A stretch of DNA of 64,000 nt from Gordonia sp. PDNC005 (lineage in GTDB: Bacteria; Actinomycetota; Actinomycetes; Mycobacteriales; Mycobacteriaceae): contig NZ_CP070351.1 of the NCBI RefSeq assembly GCF_016919385.1, positions 1,178,001 to 1,242,000 of the forward strand, given 5' to 3'. Position 1 is the first letter of the stretch. Every line of letters begins with the position of its first letter. The notes below the pieces were generated by a model that was not told where the DNA came from, ran no database searches, and saw nothing but the letters and a program-made list of their open reading frames with translations. A program made the translations under genes and the position numbers. Positions 24,987 to 32,612 of this stretch are shown here, piece by piece.

Positions 24987-25017
24987 TTGACAGTTTGGCC
25001 TAAGGTACGCGTTACTT
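24987..25017 (+). promoter_or_regulatory. Candidate promoter of the allantoin permease gene
   Basis: A perfect -35 TTGACA (24987-24992) is followed, at a longish 19-bp spacing, by TTACTT (25012-25017) in an AT-rich stretch. Operator copy 2 lies about 20 bases further downstream, where a repressor would act as a roadblock. Confidence 0.4.
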
Positions 25018-25038
25018 ATCGAACCTGTGGAATACTCT

Positions 25039-25053
25039 TTCCGCAGAGTGGAA
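25039..25053 (+). promoter_or_regulatory. AllR-type operator, copy 2 (permease)
   Basis: TTCCGCAGAGTGGAA has arms TTCCGC/GTGGAA, paired except for one position. The right half-site with its flank, GTGGAATAC, is repeated at 25027-25035, 21 bases upstream, suggesting two dimers on one face of the DNA. It lies 50 bases upstream of the permease ATG. Confidence 0.65.
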
Positions 25054-25102
25054 TACAGCGGTCGGCTCCCCGGCCACCGCCCCGAACGTGAAAGTTCTTC
25101 CC

Positions 25103-26608
25103 ATGAGCACAGAGATGACCGAGCCGGTGGACGTCGTGTCGACCGTCAAGGACTCCGGATTCGTACCGAGCCCGGAGCTGTACAACGCCGACCTTGCCCC
25201 GACCAAACGCGAAGGGCGACGCTGGAACGCGTACAGCATCTTCACCCTGTGGGCCAATGACGTTCACAGCCTCGGCAATTACGGATTCGCACTGGGTCTG
25301 TTCGCGGCCGGCGGCCTCGGCGGCTGGCAGATCCTGCTGGCCCTCGGCCTCGGCGGAGCATTTCTCTTCCTGCTGCTCAACCTCTCCGGCTTCATGGGCG
25401 AGAAGACCGGCGTCCCGTTCCCGGTGATGAGCCGCATCTCGTTCGGCATCCGCGGAGCCCAGGTTCCCGCCCTGATCCGCGGCATCGTCGCCATCGCATG
25501 GTTCGGCGTCCAGACGTATCTGGCGTCGGTTGTGCTGCGAGTCATGATCGTGGCGCTGGCGCCGTCGGCCGGCACACTCGACACCAACGACTTCCTCGGC
25601 CTCTCCACTCTTGGCTGGATCTCGTTCGTCGGCCTGTGGATCATCCAGGTCTTCATCGTCAGTTACGGCATGGAGATGATCCGCAAGTACGAGGCCTTCG
25701 CCGGTCCGGTCATCCTGATCACCATGGTCGCGCTCGCGGCATGGATGTTGAACAAAGCAGACTGGTCGATCGCGTGGACCGCTCCCGACGCCAAGACCGG
25801 TGGCGCGATGTGGGCCAAGATCATCGGCGCTGCGAGCCTCTGGGTCGCGATCTACGGCACGTTCGTCCTCAACTTCTGCGACTTCACTCGTAGCGCGAAG
25901 TCGAAGGGCTCCATCGTTCGTGGCAACTTCGTCGGCATCCCGCTGAACATGCTGCTGTTCGGCGGCATTGTGGTGGTCCTCGCCGGCGGACAGTTCAAGA
26001 TCGACGGCAAGGTCATCACGTCGGTCTCCGACATCGTCGAGACCGTCCCGAACACGTTCCTGCTGGTCCTGGCCTGCCTCGCCCTGCTGATTCTGACCGT
26101 CGCCGTAAATCTGATGGCCAACTTCGTCGCGCCGATCTACGCGCTGTCGAACCTGTTCCCGAAGGTTCTGAACTTCCGTCGTGCGGGCGTCGTCTCGGCC
26201 GTCATCGGCCTGGTGATCCTCCCTTGGAACCTGTACGACTCGCCGGCGGTGATCGACTACTTCCTCGGCGGCCTCGGTGCACTGCTCGGCCCGTTGTTCG
26301 GCATCGTGATGGCCGACTACTGGCTCGTCCGCAGGGGCAAGATCAACGTCCTGGATCTCTTCTCGATGGACGAGAACGGCGACTACCACTACACGAAGGG
26401 CGTCAATCCTCGTGCCGTGCTCGCGTTTGTGGTCACCGCGATCGTCGCGTTGCTGTTGGCATTCGTGCCGGCGTTCAAGGTGGTCGCGGACTTCTCCTGG
26501 TTCATCGGAGCCGGGCTCGGTGCGGTGGTCTACTTGGCCGTCGCCGATCGCCAGGGACCGTTCCGCGACGTCTCCGGTGAAGAGATCGCCGTCCAGAGCG
26601 CCCACTAG
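25103..26608 (+). CDS. NCS1-family permease, probable allantoin importer
   Basis: A 501-aa inner-membrane protein with about 12 helices of the nucleobase-cation-symport-1 family (PucI/FurD/Mhp1 relatives). The family opening LAPTKREGRRWNAYSIFTLW and NDVHSLGNYGFALGLFAAGG is followed by SFGIRGAQVPALIRGIVAIAWFGVQ and FADYWLVRRG-type MADYWLVRRGKINVLDLF near the end. Allantoin (or hydantoin/uracil) import is inferred from divergence to allB and the shared operator pattern. ATG 25103 was chosen because of GAAAG 8 bases upstream; GTG 25088 and ATG 25115 are alternatives. The racemase-like gene follows 24 bases later. Confidence 0.9.
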   Translation: MSTEMTEPVDVVSTVKDSGFVPSPELYNADLAPTKREGRRWNAYSIFTLWANDVHSLGNYGFALGLFAAGGLGGWQILLALGLGGAFLFLLLNLSGFMGEKTGVPFPVMSRISFGIRGAQVPALIRGIVAIAWFGVQTYLASVVLRVMIVALAPSAGTLDTNDFLGLSTLGWISFVGLWIIQVFIVSYGMEMIRKYEAFAGPVILITMVALAAWMLNKADWSIAWTAPDAKTGGAMWAKIIGAASLWVAIYGTFVLNFCDFTRSAKSKGSIVRGNFVGIPLNMLLFGGIVVVLAGGQFKIDGKVITSVSDIVETVPNTFLLVLACLALLILTVAVNLMANFVAPIYALSNLFPKVLNFRRAGVVSAVIGLVILPWNLYDSPAVIDYFLGGLGALLGPLFGIVMADYWLVRRGKINVLDLFSMDENGDYHYTKGVNPRAVLAFVVTAIVALLLAFVPAFKVVADFSWFIGAGLGAVVYLAVADRQGPFRDVSGEEIAVQSAH

Positions 26609-26632
26609 ATCACCGTCACCGAAGGAGACTTG

Positions 26633-27355
26633 ATGAGGATTCTTGTAGCCAACGTCAACACGACTCAGTCGATGACCGATGCCATCGCCGAGTCGGCGCG
26701 CGCCGTCGCCTCGCCGGGAACCGAGATCGTCGGCATCACGCCGCGTTTCGGCGCCGACTCGTGCGAAGGCAACTTCGAGAGCTACCTCGCGGCCATCGCA
26801 GTGATGGATGCGATCACCTCGTACTCGGAGCCGTTCGACGCCGTCATCCAGGCGGGATACGGCGAGCACGGTCGAGAGGGCCTGCAGGAGCTTCTCGACG
26901 TTCCTGTCGTCGACATCACCGAGGCCGCCGCGTCGACCGCGATGTACCTCGGCCACAAGTACTCGGTCGTCACGACGCTCGATCGCACCGTTCCGCTCAT
27001 CGAGGATCGGCTCAAGCTCGCGGGACTCGACGCTCGCTGCGCATCGGTCCGTGCGTCCGGGCTCGGTGTCCTCGAACTCGAGTCCGATCCGGACCGGGCC
27101 GTCGAGGCGATCGTCGCTCAGTCCCGAGAAGCCGTCGAATCCGATCACGCCGAGGTGATCTGCCTCGGGTGCGGCGGAATGGCAGAACTCGAAGAACGCG
27201 TGCGCGAGGCGACGGGTGTCCCGATCGTCGACGGAGTTCGCTCGGCCGTCACGATCGCGGAAGGCCTTGTCCGCATGGGACTCTCGACGTCTAAGGTACG
27301 GACATACGCGCAACCGCGTGAGAAGAAGGTCATCGGCTGGCCGTTCACGATCTGA
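26633..27355 (+). CDS. Asp/Glu/hydantoin racemase-family protein (possible allantoin racemase)
   Basis: A 240-aa two-domain protein of the hydantoin/allantoin racemase family, which interconverts R- and S-allantoin using a pair of cysteines. MRILVANVNTTQSMTDAI is the family opening. The second catalytic site VICLGCGGMAEL contains Cys180 (and Cys177). At the first site, where the family normally has a cysteine in an A-C-F/Y-x-D-x-G motif, this protein reads QAGYGEHGREG (Gly75-Tyr76), so the first cysteine is missing. It may therefore be a one-cysteine relative such as a hydrolase or decarboxylase rather than a racemase. AAGGAGA precedes the ATG. It is co-transcribed with the permease and terminated by a 16-bp hairpin. 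Confidence 0.82.
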   Translation: MRILVANVNTTQSMTDAIAESARAVASPGTEIVGITPRFGADSCEGNFESYLAAIAVMDAITSYSEPFDAVIQAGYGEHGREGLQELLDVPVVDITEAAASTAMYLGHKYSVVTTLDRTVPLIEDRLKLAGLDARCASVRASGLGVLELESDPDRAVEAIVAQSREAVESDHAEVICLGCGGMAELEERVREATGVPIVDGVRSAVTIAEGLVRMGLSTSKVRTYAQPREKKVIGWPFTI

Positions 27356-27369
27356 CGACCACAGCGACC

Positions 27370-27413
27370 ACAACGAAGCCGGGCATCCCCTCCCAGGTGC
27401 CCGGCTTCGTTGT
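27370..27413 (+). terminator. Hairpin terminator of the permease-racemase operon
   Basis: ACAACGAAGCCGGGCA pairs perfectly with TGCCCGGCTTCGTTGT (16 bp, 12-nt loop), starting 14 bases after the racemase-like stop. No T run. Confidence 0.8.
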
Positions 27414-27443
27414 GCTCTGACCACGGCTGCTGCCGAGATGGAA

Positions 27444-27475
27444 ACTGCCCGGCACGCTGTCGCGTGCCGGGCAGT
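27444..27475 (-). terminator. Hairpin terminator of the allE operon
   Basis: ACTGCCCGGCACG pairs with CGTGCCGGGCAGT (13 bp, 6-nt loop), 12 bases past the allE stop. On the minus strand the stem is followed by TTTCC. Together with the neighbouring hairpin it separates two converging operons. Confidence 0.75.
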
Positions 27476-27487
27476 GTCTGTGGGGCG

Positions 27488-28303
27488 TCAGAGCGTGATC
27501 TGGCGGTTGACGTCCTTGTAGAGGAGATAGCGGAAGTTCGACGGCCCGCCGGCGTAGCAGGCCTGCGGGCAGAAGGCTCGCAGGGACAGGTAGTCGCCTT
27601 CCTGGACCTCCACCCAGTCCCCGTTGAGGTGGTAGACGGCTTTGCCCTCGAGCATCAGCAGGCCGTGTTCCATCACGTGGGTCTCGGCGAACGGAATCGT
27701 CGCGCCGGGTTCGAACGTGACGACGTTGACGTGCATGTCGTAAGCGAGGTCCTGCGGGTCGAGCATGCGGGTGGTGCGCCACTTGCCGTCGGTGCCGGGC
27801 ATCGCGGAGGGCTCGATGTCCTGCTCGTTGCCGAACTTGACGGACGGCGTGTGGCCCTCGGCGGGCTCGTAGCGCTTGCGGATCCAGACGAACGTCGCGG
27901 GAGCGTCGCCGTCGTTGCGAGACGACCAGACAGTGCCTGCCGGAAGGTAGGCGAAGCCGCCCTCGGTGAGGGTCTCGGTCTGGCCTGCGGCGACGACGGT
28001 GAGGGTGCCGGACGTGACGAACACGAAGCCCTCGACCTCTGCCTGCGGCTCCGGACGCTCGGCGCCGCCACCGGGCGCCACCTCGACGATGGCCTGGAAG
28101 AAGGTGGTCGCGCCACCCGCGACAGGACGGTTGATGATCCACGCGCGGGTGTCGGTCCACTCGGGGAACACCGAGGTCACGATGTCGGAGAGGACTCCGC
28201 GGGGGATCACCGTGTACGCCTCGGTGACGATCGCGCGGTCGGTGAGCAGATCAGTCTGCGGGGGCAGTCCGCCGCGAGGGGTGTAGTACGACGCTGAGGT
28301 CAC
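27488..28303 (-). CDS. allE: (S)-ureidoglycine aminohydrolase, bicupin
   Basis: A 271-aa bicupin. UGlyAH converts (S)-ureidoglycine to (S)-ureidoglycolate and ammonia, using Mn2+ bound in the C-terminal cupin. The N-terminal YTPRGGLPPQTDLLTDRAIV is typical of this enzyme. The first cupin spans about 60-135. The second has PFAETHVMEHGLLMLEGKAV with the metal-ligand pattern E-x-x-x-E-H, and EVQEGDYLSLRAFCPQACYA with substrate-contact residues. The GTG start overlaps the upstream stop (GTGA) and has AGGAGAG in front, so translation is coupled to the CitE-like gene. It continues the pathway begun by allantoinase; the intervening allantoate amidohydrolase is not in this window. Confidence 0.93.
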   Translation of the reverse strand: MTSASYYTPRGGLPPQTDLLTDRAIVTEAYTVIPRGVLSDIVTSVFPEWTDTRAWIINRPVAGGATTFFQAIVEVAPGGGAERPEPQAEVEGFVFVTSGTLTVVAAGQTETLTEGGFAYLPAGTVWSSRNDGDAPATFVWIRKRYEPAEGHTPSVKFGNEQDIEPSAMPGTDGKWRTTRMLDPQDLAYDMHVNVVTFEPGATIPFAETHVMEHGLLMLEGKAVYHLNGDWVEVQEGDYLSLRAFCPQACYAGGPSNFRYLLYKDVNRQITL

Positions 28304-29574
28304 TGTTCTCTCCTGGTGGTGGTGGTCGCGCGGCCCAGGGCTGTGTCGCGGACGGTGGACATCGGAAGGTCTGTCGCCGACTCGGCCTCATCGGCGGTCA
28401 CCGCGCCGCAGGTGACGCCGCGGTTGATGACGGCGGCGAGGGCACGCGCGGTGGCCGGCTCGTCGAGGATCGTCGAGTCGAGCTTGTGCACGTAGTTGCG
28501 GAGACGTGTCGCCGCCGGGCCGAAGCCGTCGCGGTAGAACGCGTATGTGGCGAGGAACCGGGTCACGAGCTGCGCGGGGTGCAGGTCCCAGCCCTGGTAG
28601 ATGCCGCGTTCGAGGTGTCGGCGCACCAGTCGGGCGTGCAGCTTCCAGGCGTGGGCCACGGTGTCGGTGTCGCCGATCGGCAGGATGTTGGTCGAGCCGT
28701 CGGACATGTGGACGCCGGTGCCCGCGACGGCGAGCTGCATGACGTTCTTCGCATGGTCGGCCGCGGGGTGTTCCATCGACTGGTATGCGGCCGCGATGCC
28801 GAGCGATGCGGAATAGTCGTAGGTGCCGTAGTGAAGGGAGCTGACGCGTCCGTCGCCTACATGAATCATGCGGGCCACGGGTGCGCTGCCGTCGGCGCCG
28901 AGGATGGACTGCGGCGTCTCGACCTGCACCTCGAAGCGGATGCGGTGGTCGGGCAGATTGTGCTCGGACTCCAGGGTCTCGGCGACGAGCACCATCGCCT
29001 CCACCTGGTCGACAGAGGTGACCTTGGGGAGGGTGAGGGTGAGGCCGTCGGGCAGTCCGCCGGTCTCCATCAGCCCGCCGATGAACAGATCGAGGGTACG
29101 CAGACCGCGTCGACGCGTCGGGGTCTCGAAGCACTTGAACCTGGTGCCGACGAACGGCGTCGACGTTCCGGTGTCCAGTGCGATCCGGAGGCGACTGACG
29201 GCTTCGGCGACGTCGGCGTCCTCGGTGGTGTCGCCGCGGTTGCCGTAGCCGTCCTCGAAGTCGATGCGGAGGTCTTCGATGGGCTCGGTCGTCAGTTTGC
29301 GGGCGACGAGTTCGGCGAGGGTGTCGGCGGTGTCCGTGCTGCCGATCATCGCGGCGACGGCGTCGAGGCCGCCCGCGTTCTGGGCGGCGTCCAGTGCTGC
29401 CGCGCCCCACTCCTGCGGCATGGTCGCCGTGTAGCGGTCGCCGGGCAGGTAGACGGTGTGGATCGGCTGGCGTCGTCCGTCGTCGCCGGGGTATTGCGCC
29501 TTCAGTGCGGCGTCTGCCGATGTGAGACGGCGATCGACGTCGTCGAGCAGTGCGTCGTCGAGATGTCGGGTCAC
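28300..29574 (-). CDS. DUF6986/HpcH-HpaI-CitE-like TIM-barrel protein
   Basis: A 424-aa protein of the citrate-lyase-beta/malyl-CoA-lyase superfamily. Metal and acid residues appear in IEDLRIDFEDGYGNRG and RIRFEVQVETPQSILG, with a substrate loop in HYGTYDYSASLGIA. It is much longer than CitE (about 290 aa), resembling the actinobacterial family annotated as aldolase or DUF6986. The activity is unproven. Because it is coupled to allE and shares the operator, a step on ureidoglycolate or glyoxylate (for example malate-synthase-like condensation, known for some CitE relatives) is an attractive inference. The GTG start has GGGAGG 8 bases upstream. Operator copy 3 lies 48 bases upstream. Confidence 0.8.
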   Translation of the reverse strand: MTRHLDDALLDDVDRRLTSADAALKAQYPGDDGRRQPIHTVYLPGDRYTATMPQEWGAAALDAAQNAGGLDAVAAMIGSTDTADTLAELVARKLTTEPIEDLRIDFEDGYGNRGDTTEDADVAEAVSRLRIALDTGTSTPFVGTRFKCFETPTRRRGLRTLDLFIGGLMETGGLPDGLTLTLPKVTSVDQVEAMVLVAETLESEHNLPDHRIRFEVQVETPQSILGADGSAPVARMIHVGDGRVSSLHYGTYDYSASLGIAAAYQSMEHPAADHAKNVMQLAVAGTGVHMSDGSTNILPIGDTDTVAHAWKLHARLVRRHLERGIYQGWDLHPAQLVTRFLATYAFYRDGFGPAATRLRNYVHKLDSTILDEPATARALAAVINRGVTCGAVTADEAESATDLPMSTVRDTALGRATTTTRREQ

Positions 29575-29621
29575 AGTGGTGGCCTCCCGGTTGGCATTGT
29601 CGTGCGGAATCGGAATCAGAA

Positions 29622-29636
29622 TTCCACGATGTGGAG
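29622..29636 (-). promoter_or_regulatory. AllR-type operator, copy 3 (CitE-like/allE operon)
   Basis: TTCCACGATGTGGAG: arms TTCCAC and GTGGAG pair at five of six positions (AATTCCAC…GTGGAGTTT when extended). An extra half-site GCGGAA sits at 29604-29609, nearer the gene. Confidence 0.65.
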
Positions 29637-29694
29637 TTTACTGTGAATGGGGTCGAATACACAAGGATTCGCCGGTCTTCTTGTTGATCGCCGA

Positions 29695-29709
29695 TTCCGC
29701 ATTGCGGAA
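29695..29709 (+). promoter_or_regulatory. AllR-type operator, copy 4 (regulator gene)
   Basis: TTCCGCATTGCGGAA is a perfect 6-3-6 palindrome, flanked by GAT and CGAATC. It ends 19 bases before the IclR-family gene, as expected for autoregulation, and lies in the divergent region facing copy 3. Confidence 0.7.
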
Positions 29710-29728
29710 CGAATCATGAGCGTGTTGA

Positions 29729-30502
29729 ATGAACCGCATGGCGGATGGCAGGTCGGGCGGCGTTCAATCGGTGGAACGCGCCTTCGAGCTCATGGAACTG
29801 ATCGGTCGTGCTGGCGGGGAGTGTTCGCTGACGGAACTGTCGTCCGAGTCGCCGCTTCCACCTCCCACGATCCACCGACTTCTCCGAACGCTGGTCGGCA
29901 TCGGCTATGTGAGGCAGCTTCCCAATCGTCGCTACTCGCTCGGTCCGCGGCTCATTCGCCTGGGTGAGGTCGCGAATCGGCAGTTGGGCGCCGTGGCGGG
30001 CCCTGTTCTCCAAGCGCTCGTCGACGAACTGTCCGAGACGGCCAGCCTCGCCGTCCTCGACGGCGACATGGTGATCTACACCGGCCAGGTCGCGTCGTTG
30101 CACAGCATGCGCACGAACAACGAGATCGGGCGTCGAGTGAACTTGCACAACTCCGGCGTCGGCAAAGCCGTTCTCGCCGAGCTCGACGACGCGCGGATTC
30201 TGAAGCTCGTGACGCAGGCCGGCCTTCCGGCGGCCACCGAGAACAGTGTGACCACGTTGTCGTCCGTCTTCGCCAACGTGGAGAAGGTGCGAGCCGACGG
30301 CTTCGCCGTCGATGAACAGGAGCAGGAGATCGGTGTTCGGTGCATCGCGATGGCCGTGCCCGGCGCGCCGACGCCGATGGCCATCGGCATCTCCGGTCCC
30401 GAAGCGCGCATGGACGCGGATCTGCTGAAACGGGCGGTCCCGGCTCTCCGACGCGCGACCGACGTGATCTCCGAAGCCCTCATCGGCGCTCGGGAGGAGT
30501 AG
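29729..30502 (+). CDS. allR: IclR-family regulator, probable allantoin repressor
   Basis: A 257-aa protein. The N-terminal winged helix (about 12-75) reads GVQSVERAFELMELIG … PPPTIHRLLRTLVGIGYV, and the C-terminal IclR effector domain (about 85-250) has VHSM-type VASLHSMRTNNEIGRRVNLH, GKAVLAEL and GFAVDEQEQEIGVRCIA. IclR regulators bind 14-15 bp dyads as dimers and respond to small acids; glyoxylate or allantoin derivatives are effectors of AllR in characterised systems. Position within an allantoin locus and four copies of one dyad support the name. ATG 29729 was used; ATG 29738 is possible, and neither has a strong ribosome site. Confidence 0.82.
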   Translation: MNRMADGRSGGVQSVERAFELMELIGRAGGECSLTELSSESPLPPPTIHRLLRTLVGIGYVRQLPNRRYSLGPRLIRLGEVANRQLGAVAGPVLQALVDELSETASLAVLDGDMVIYTGQVASLHSMRTNNEIGRRVNLHNSGVGKAVLAELDDARILKLVTQAGLPAATENSVTTLSSVFANVEKVRADGFAVDEQEQEIGVRCIAMAVPGAPTPMAIGISGPEARMDADLLKRAVPALRRATDVISEALIGAREE

Positions 30503-30630
30503 GCGCGGCATCGAGTAGTCGGCAGATCTGTCGTGGGTGGGAAAGCGTAGGTGGAGCGGCCGCGGTGTCAGGGCTATGGACACGGCCGCCGATCGTTCCA
30601 TGGGGCTCGCGCGGGCGGTCGGCTCGTAGG

Positions 30631-31485
30631 TCACGAGAGTTTTGACGACTCCGACGTGAGACGCCTGATCGCGGGCAGAACGACGTCCCACGTGTGCGGC
30701 GGCGGAATCTCGTGCCCAACTCCGGCCAACTGTAGAAACCGGGATCCGGGGATCATCGCGGCAAGCGCGTGGCCGTGCTCAACCGGGAACATCGGGTCGT
30801 CCACGCTGTGAACGACGAGCGTCGGCGCGGAGATCTCGGCAGGGTCGACGCCGTCGGCCGGACGCGCGACGAAGTGGTTGGACATCGACGACTCCATGTT
30901 CGCGGTGCGGCGCACCTCGAGGGATGCGATGTGCCGGACGCGTGCTTCGTCGAATCGTCCTGGGCAGGCGTAGGGCCGTTCGGCGTCGACGCGATAGTCG
31001 ATCACCGAGTCCACATCGGCCCAGTCGATCGCGGGCGTGGGTTCGGTCCAGGTGGCGGCGACTGCGGCGGTCGGGCCGGGCAGTGATCCGTGGTCGCCTC
31101 CGGACGGGCTCGACTCGATGAGAGTCACCGACGCGACACGATCCGGGCGGCTCACGGCGAGTGCCTGCGCGATTCCGCCGCCCATCGACATGCCGACGAG
31201 GTGAGCGCGCTTGATGTCGAAGGCGTCGAGGACTGCCAGGGCGTCGCCCACCAGGTCGTCGCCCGTGTACTCGGGGCGGCCAGGTGGGGACTGCGATGAC
31301 CGGCCGGTGTCGCGGTGGTCGTAGCGGATCACCTGGAGAACTCCGGCGCTGAGGGCATTGCAGAACTCGGGTGTCCACCAGTCCATCGACTGTGCGCCGC
31401 CGGCGATCAGCAGGACGGCCGGCGCATCAGTGGAGCCACGTCGGTCAGCGGCGAGATCGATTCCATCTACGTGCAGCATCGTCAT
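30631..31485 (-). CDS. Alpha/beta hydrolase
   Basis: A 284-aa soluble hydrolase of the 3-oxoadipate-enol-lactonase/haloperoxidase-like group. The oxyanion region is LLIAGGAQSMDWW, the nucleophile elbow is LVGMSMGGGIAQ (Ser in G-M-S-M-G), the acid is probably the Asp in VVHSVDDPMFP, and the base is His in LAGVGHEIPPP. No signal peptide is present. It is divergent from the pterin dehydratase gene by 43 bases and convergent with allR. The substrate is unknown. No operator of the AllR type was found upstream, so it is probably outside the allantoin regulon. Confidence 0.85.
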   Translation of the reverse strand: MTMLHVDGIDLAADRRGSTDAPAVLLIAGGAQSMDWWTPEFCNALSAGVLQVIRYDHRDTGRSSQSPPGRPEYTGDDLVGDALAVLDAFDIKRAHLVGMSMGGGIAQALAVSRPDRVASVTLIESSPSGGDHGSLPGPTAAVAATWTEPTPAIDWADVDSVIDYRVDAERPYACPGRFDEARVRHIASLEVRRTANMESSMSNHFVARPADGVDPAEISAPTLVVHSVDDPMFPVEHGHALAAMIPGSRFLQLAGVGHEIPPPHTWDVVLPAIRRLTSESSKLS

Positions 31486-31528
31486 GGGAGGCCTTTCGAG
31501 ACTCTCTCCATCGTGTCATCGTGGAGTG

Positions 31529-31807
31529 ATGGGTGGCGAAGATTTGACGACAGCAGGGTGGACGGCGACGCCCGACGGGCTCGTCGCCCGGTTCCGCACC
31601 GGAACAATGGTCCGCGGTCTCGAATTCGTGACGCGCGTCGTCGCGGCTGCGGAGGCGGCGAATCATCACCCCGACATCGACTTCCGGTACGGGGCGGTGG
31701 CACTGACGCTCATGACGCACGATGCCGGCGACGAGATCACCGAGCTCGACCATCTGCTTGCGCGCGAGATCACAAACATCGCATCCAGTTTGGACATATC
31801 GTCCTGA
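31529..31807 (+). CDS. 4a-hydroxytetrahydrobiopterin dehydratase (PCD/DCoH-like)
   Basis: A 92-aa protein of the pterin-4a-carbinolamine dehydratase family, which regenerates pterin cofactor after aromatic amino acid hydroxylation. The hallmark ANHHPDIDFRYGAVALTL (His-His-Pro-Asp, with a third His normally in a later T/S-H-D, here LMTHDAGD) is intact, as is the FVTRVVAAAEAA helix before it. ATG 31529 was chosen because the N-terminus (GW-x-x-x-x-x-x-L-x-R-x-F) then fits the family length. No aromatic hydroxylase is visible nearby, and many actinobacterial members are orphan, so the true substrate may be a molybdopterin or other pterin. Confidence 0.85.
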   Translation: MGGEDLTTAGWTATPDGLVARFRTGTMVRGLEFVTRVVAAAEAANHHPDIDFRYGAVALTLMTHDAGDEITELDHLLAREITNIASSLDISS

Positions 31808-31823
31808 TGTCCTGCTGAACCAC

Positions 31824-31860
31824 GGCCCCGCACGATCTGTACGAACGTGCGGGGCCTCTT
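31824..31860 (+). terminator. Hairpin terminator after the pterin dehydratase
   Basis: GGCCCCGCACG pairs with CGTGCGGGGCC (11 bp, 11-nt loop) and is followed by TCTT. It starts 17 bases after the stop. Confidence 0.75.
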
Positions 31861-31884
31861 GCCATCTCACTAATCAGCGTTACT

Positions 31885-31903
31885 ATGTACTGGTAGTCAA
31901 CAT
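31885..31903 (+). promoter_or_regulatory. Candidate PadR operator
   Basis: ATGT-N11-ACAT (31885-31888 and 31900-31903) in an AT-rich stretch ending 21 bases before the PadR start. ATGT/ACAT half-sites are typical of PadR-family operators, but the spacing is longer than usual, so this is tentative. Confidence 0.35.
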
Positions 31904-31924
31904 CACTTAGTAGTGGGAGGGGTT

Positions 31925-32254
31925 GTGGGAAAACAGATCACCGAGATGCTCAAAGGCACGCTCGAAGGAATCGTTCTCGCGGTGCTGGCGGTTGCGCCGG
32001 CATACGGGTACGAGATCACCGCGCGACTGCGCGACGAGGGTTTCGCCGACATCGCGGAAGGCACTGTCTACGCATTGCTGGTCCGCATCGAGAAGCGCGG
32101 CATCGTCGACGTGGAAAAGGTCCCGTCGGAGAAGGGGCCGCCGCGAAAGGTCTACTCGCTCAACGACGCCGGGCGAGCGGAGCTCGACGAGTTCTGGCGC
32201 ACATGGACATTCCTGTCCGACCGAATCGAACATCTGCACCGAGGAGCCAACTGA
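31925..32254 (+). CDS. PadR-family transcriptional regulator
   Basis: A 109-aa short (subfamily-2-like) PadR regulator with one winged helix: LKGTLEGIVLAVLAVAPAYG, YEITARLRDEGFADIAEGTVYALLVRIEKRG, and the wing PPRKVYSLNDAGRAELDEFW. The GTG at 31925 is preceded by GGGAGGGG; GTG at 31913 is too far upstream of that site. It heads a four-gene operon with a DUF1048 protein and an ABC drug-efflux-type pair, the usual context for PadR repressors that sense the exported compound (as LmrR does). Confidence 0.9.
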   Translation: MGKQITEMLKGTLEGIVLAVLAVAPAYGYEITARLRDEGFADIAEGTVYALLVRIEKRGIVDVEKVPSEKGPPRKVYSLNDAGRAELDEFWRTWTFLSDRIEHLHRGAN

Positions 32255-32255
32255 C

Positions 32256-32612
32256 ATGTCCATCATCAGCAAGATCGTCGGCGACAAGAAGCGCTACCGC
32301 GCCTACCAGGCGCGAGTCGCGGCTCTGCCGACACCACACCGCGAGGCCGTTGAAGCACTCGCTCGGTATCTCATGTACTTCGGGCCCGGCGACAGCGACA
32401 ACCTGACGTCGATGCTCGAAGACCTCACCGATCTGTTCGAGCAGAGCGTGGCCGACGGCGTCGACGTCCGCAGCATCGTCGGGGACGACCCGGTCGAGTT
32501 CGCCGAAGACTTCCAGCGCAACTACCCCGAAGGTCAGTGGATCGGCCGCGAGCGCGACCGCCTCAACGACACGATCACCAAGGCCGTCGGCGATGAGGGG
32601 ACACCGCGATGA
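32256..32612 (+). CDS. DUF1048-family protein
   Basis: A 118-aa soluble helical protein (KIVGDKKRYRAYQARVAALP, EALARYLMYFGPGD, DLTDLFEQSVADGVDVRSIV, GDDPVEFAEDFQRNY). DUF1048 proteins are regularly encoded between a PadR regulator and an ABC transporter in Gram-positives, but their role is unknown; a helper of the PadR protein or of the transporter is a guess. GAGGAG lies upstream of the ATG. Its stop overlaps the ABC ATPase start (ATGA). Confidence 0.82.
   Translation: MSIISKIVGDKKRYRAYQARVAALPTPHREAVEALARYLMYFGPGDSDNLTSMLEDLTDLFEQSVADGVDVRSIVGDDPVEFAEDFQRNYPEGQWIGRERDRLNDTITKAVGDEGTPR

Noticed and set aside
25016..27424. An 802-codon open frame on the minus strand opposite the permease and racemase genes
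   Set aside because: Composition is dominated by Asp, Arg, Glu and His as in antisense frames of high-GC genes, and both genes on the plus strand have clear families.
28300..29574. Classical malate synthase (AceB) annotation for the CitE-like gene
   Set aside because: Malate synthase A/G motifs and length (over 530 aa) are missing; the residues fit the HpcH/CitE barrel instead.
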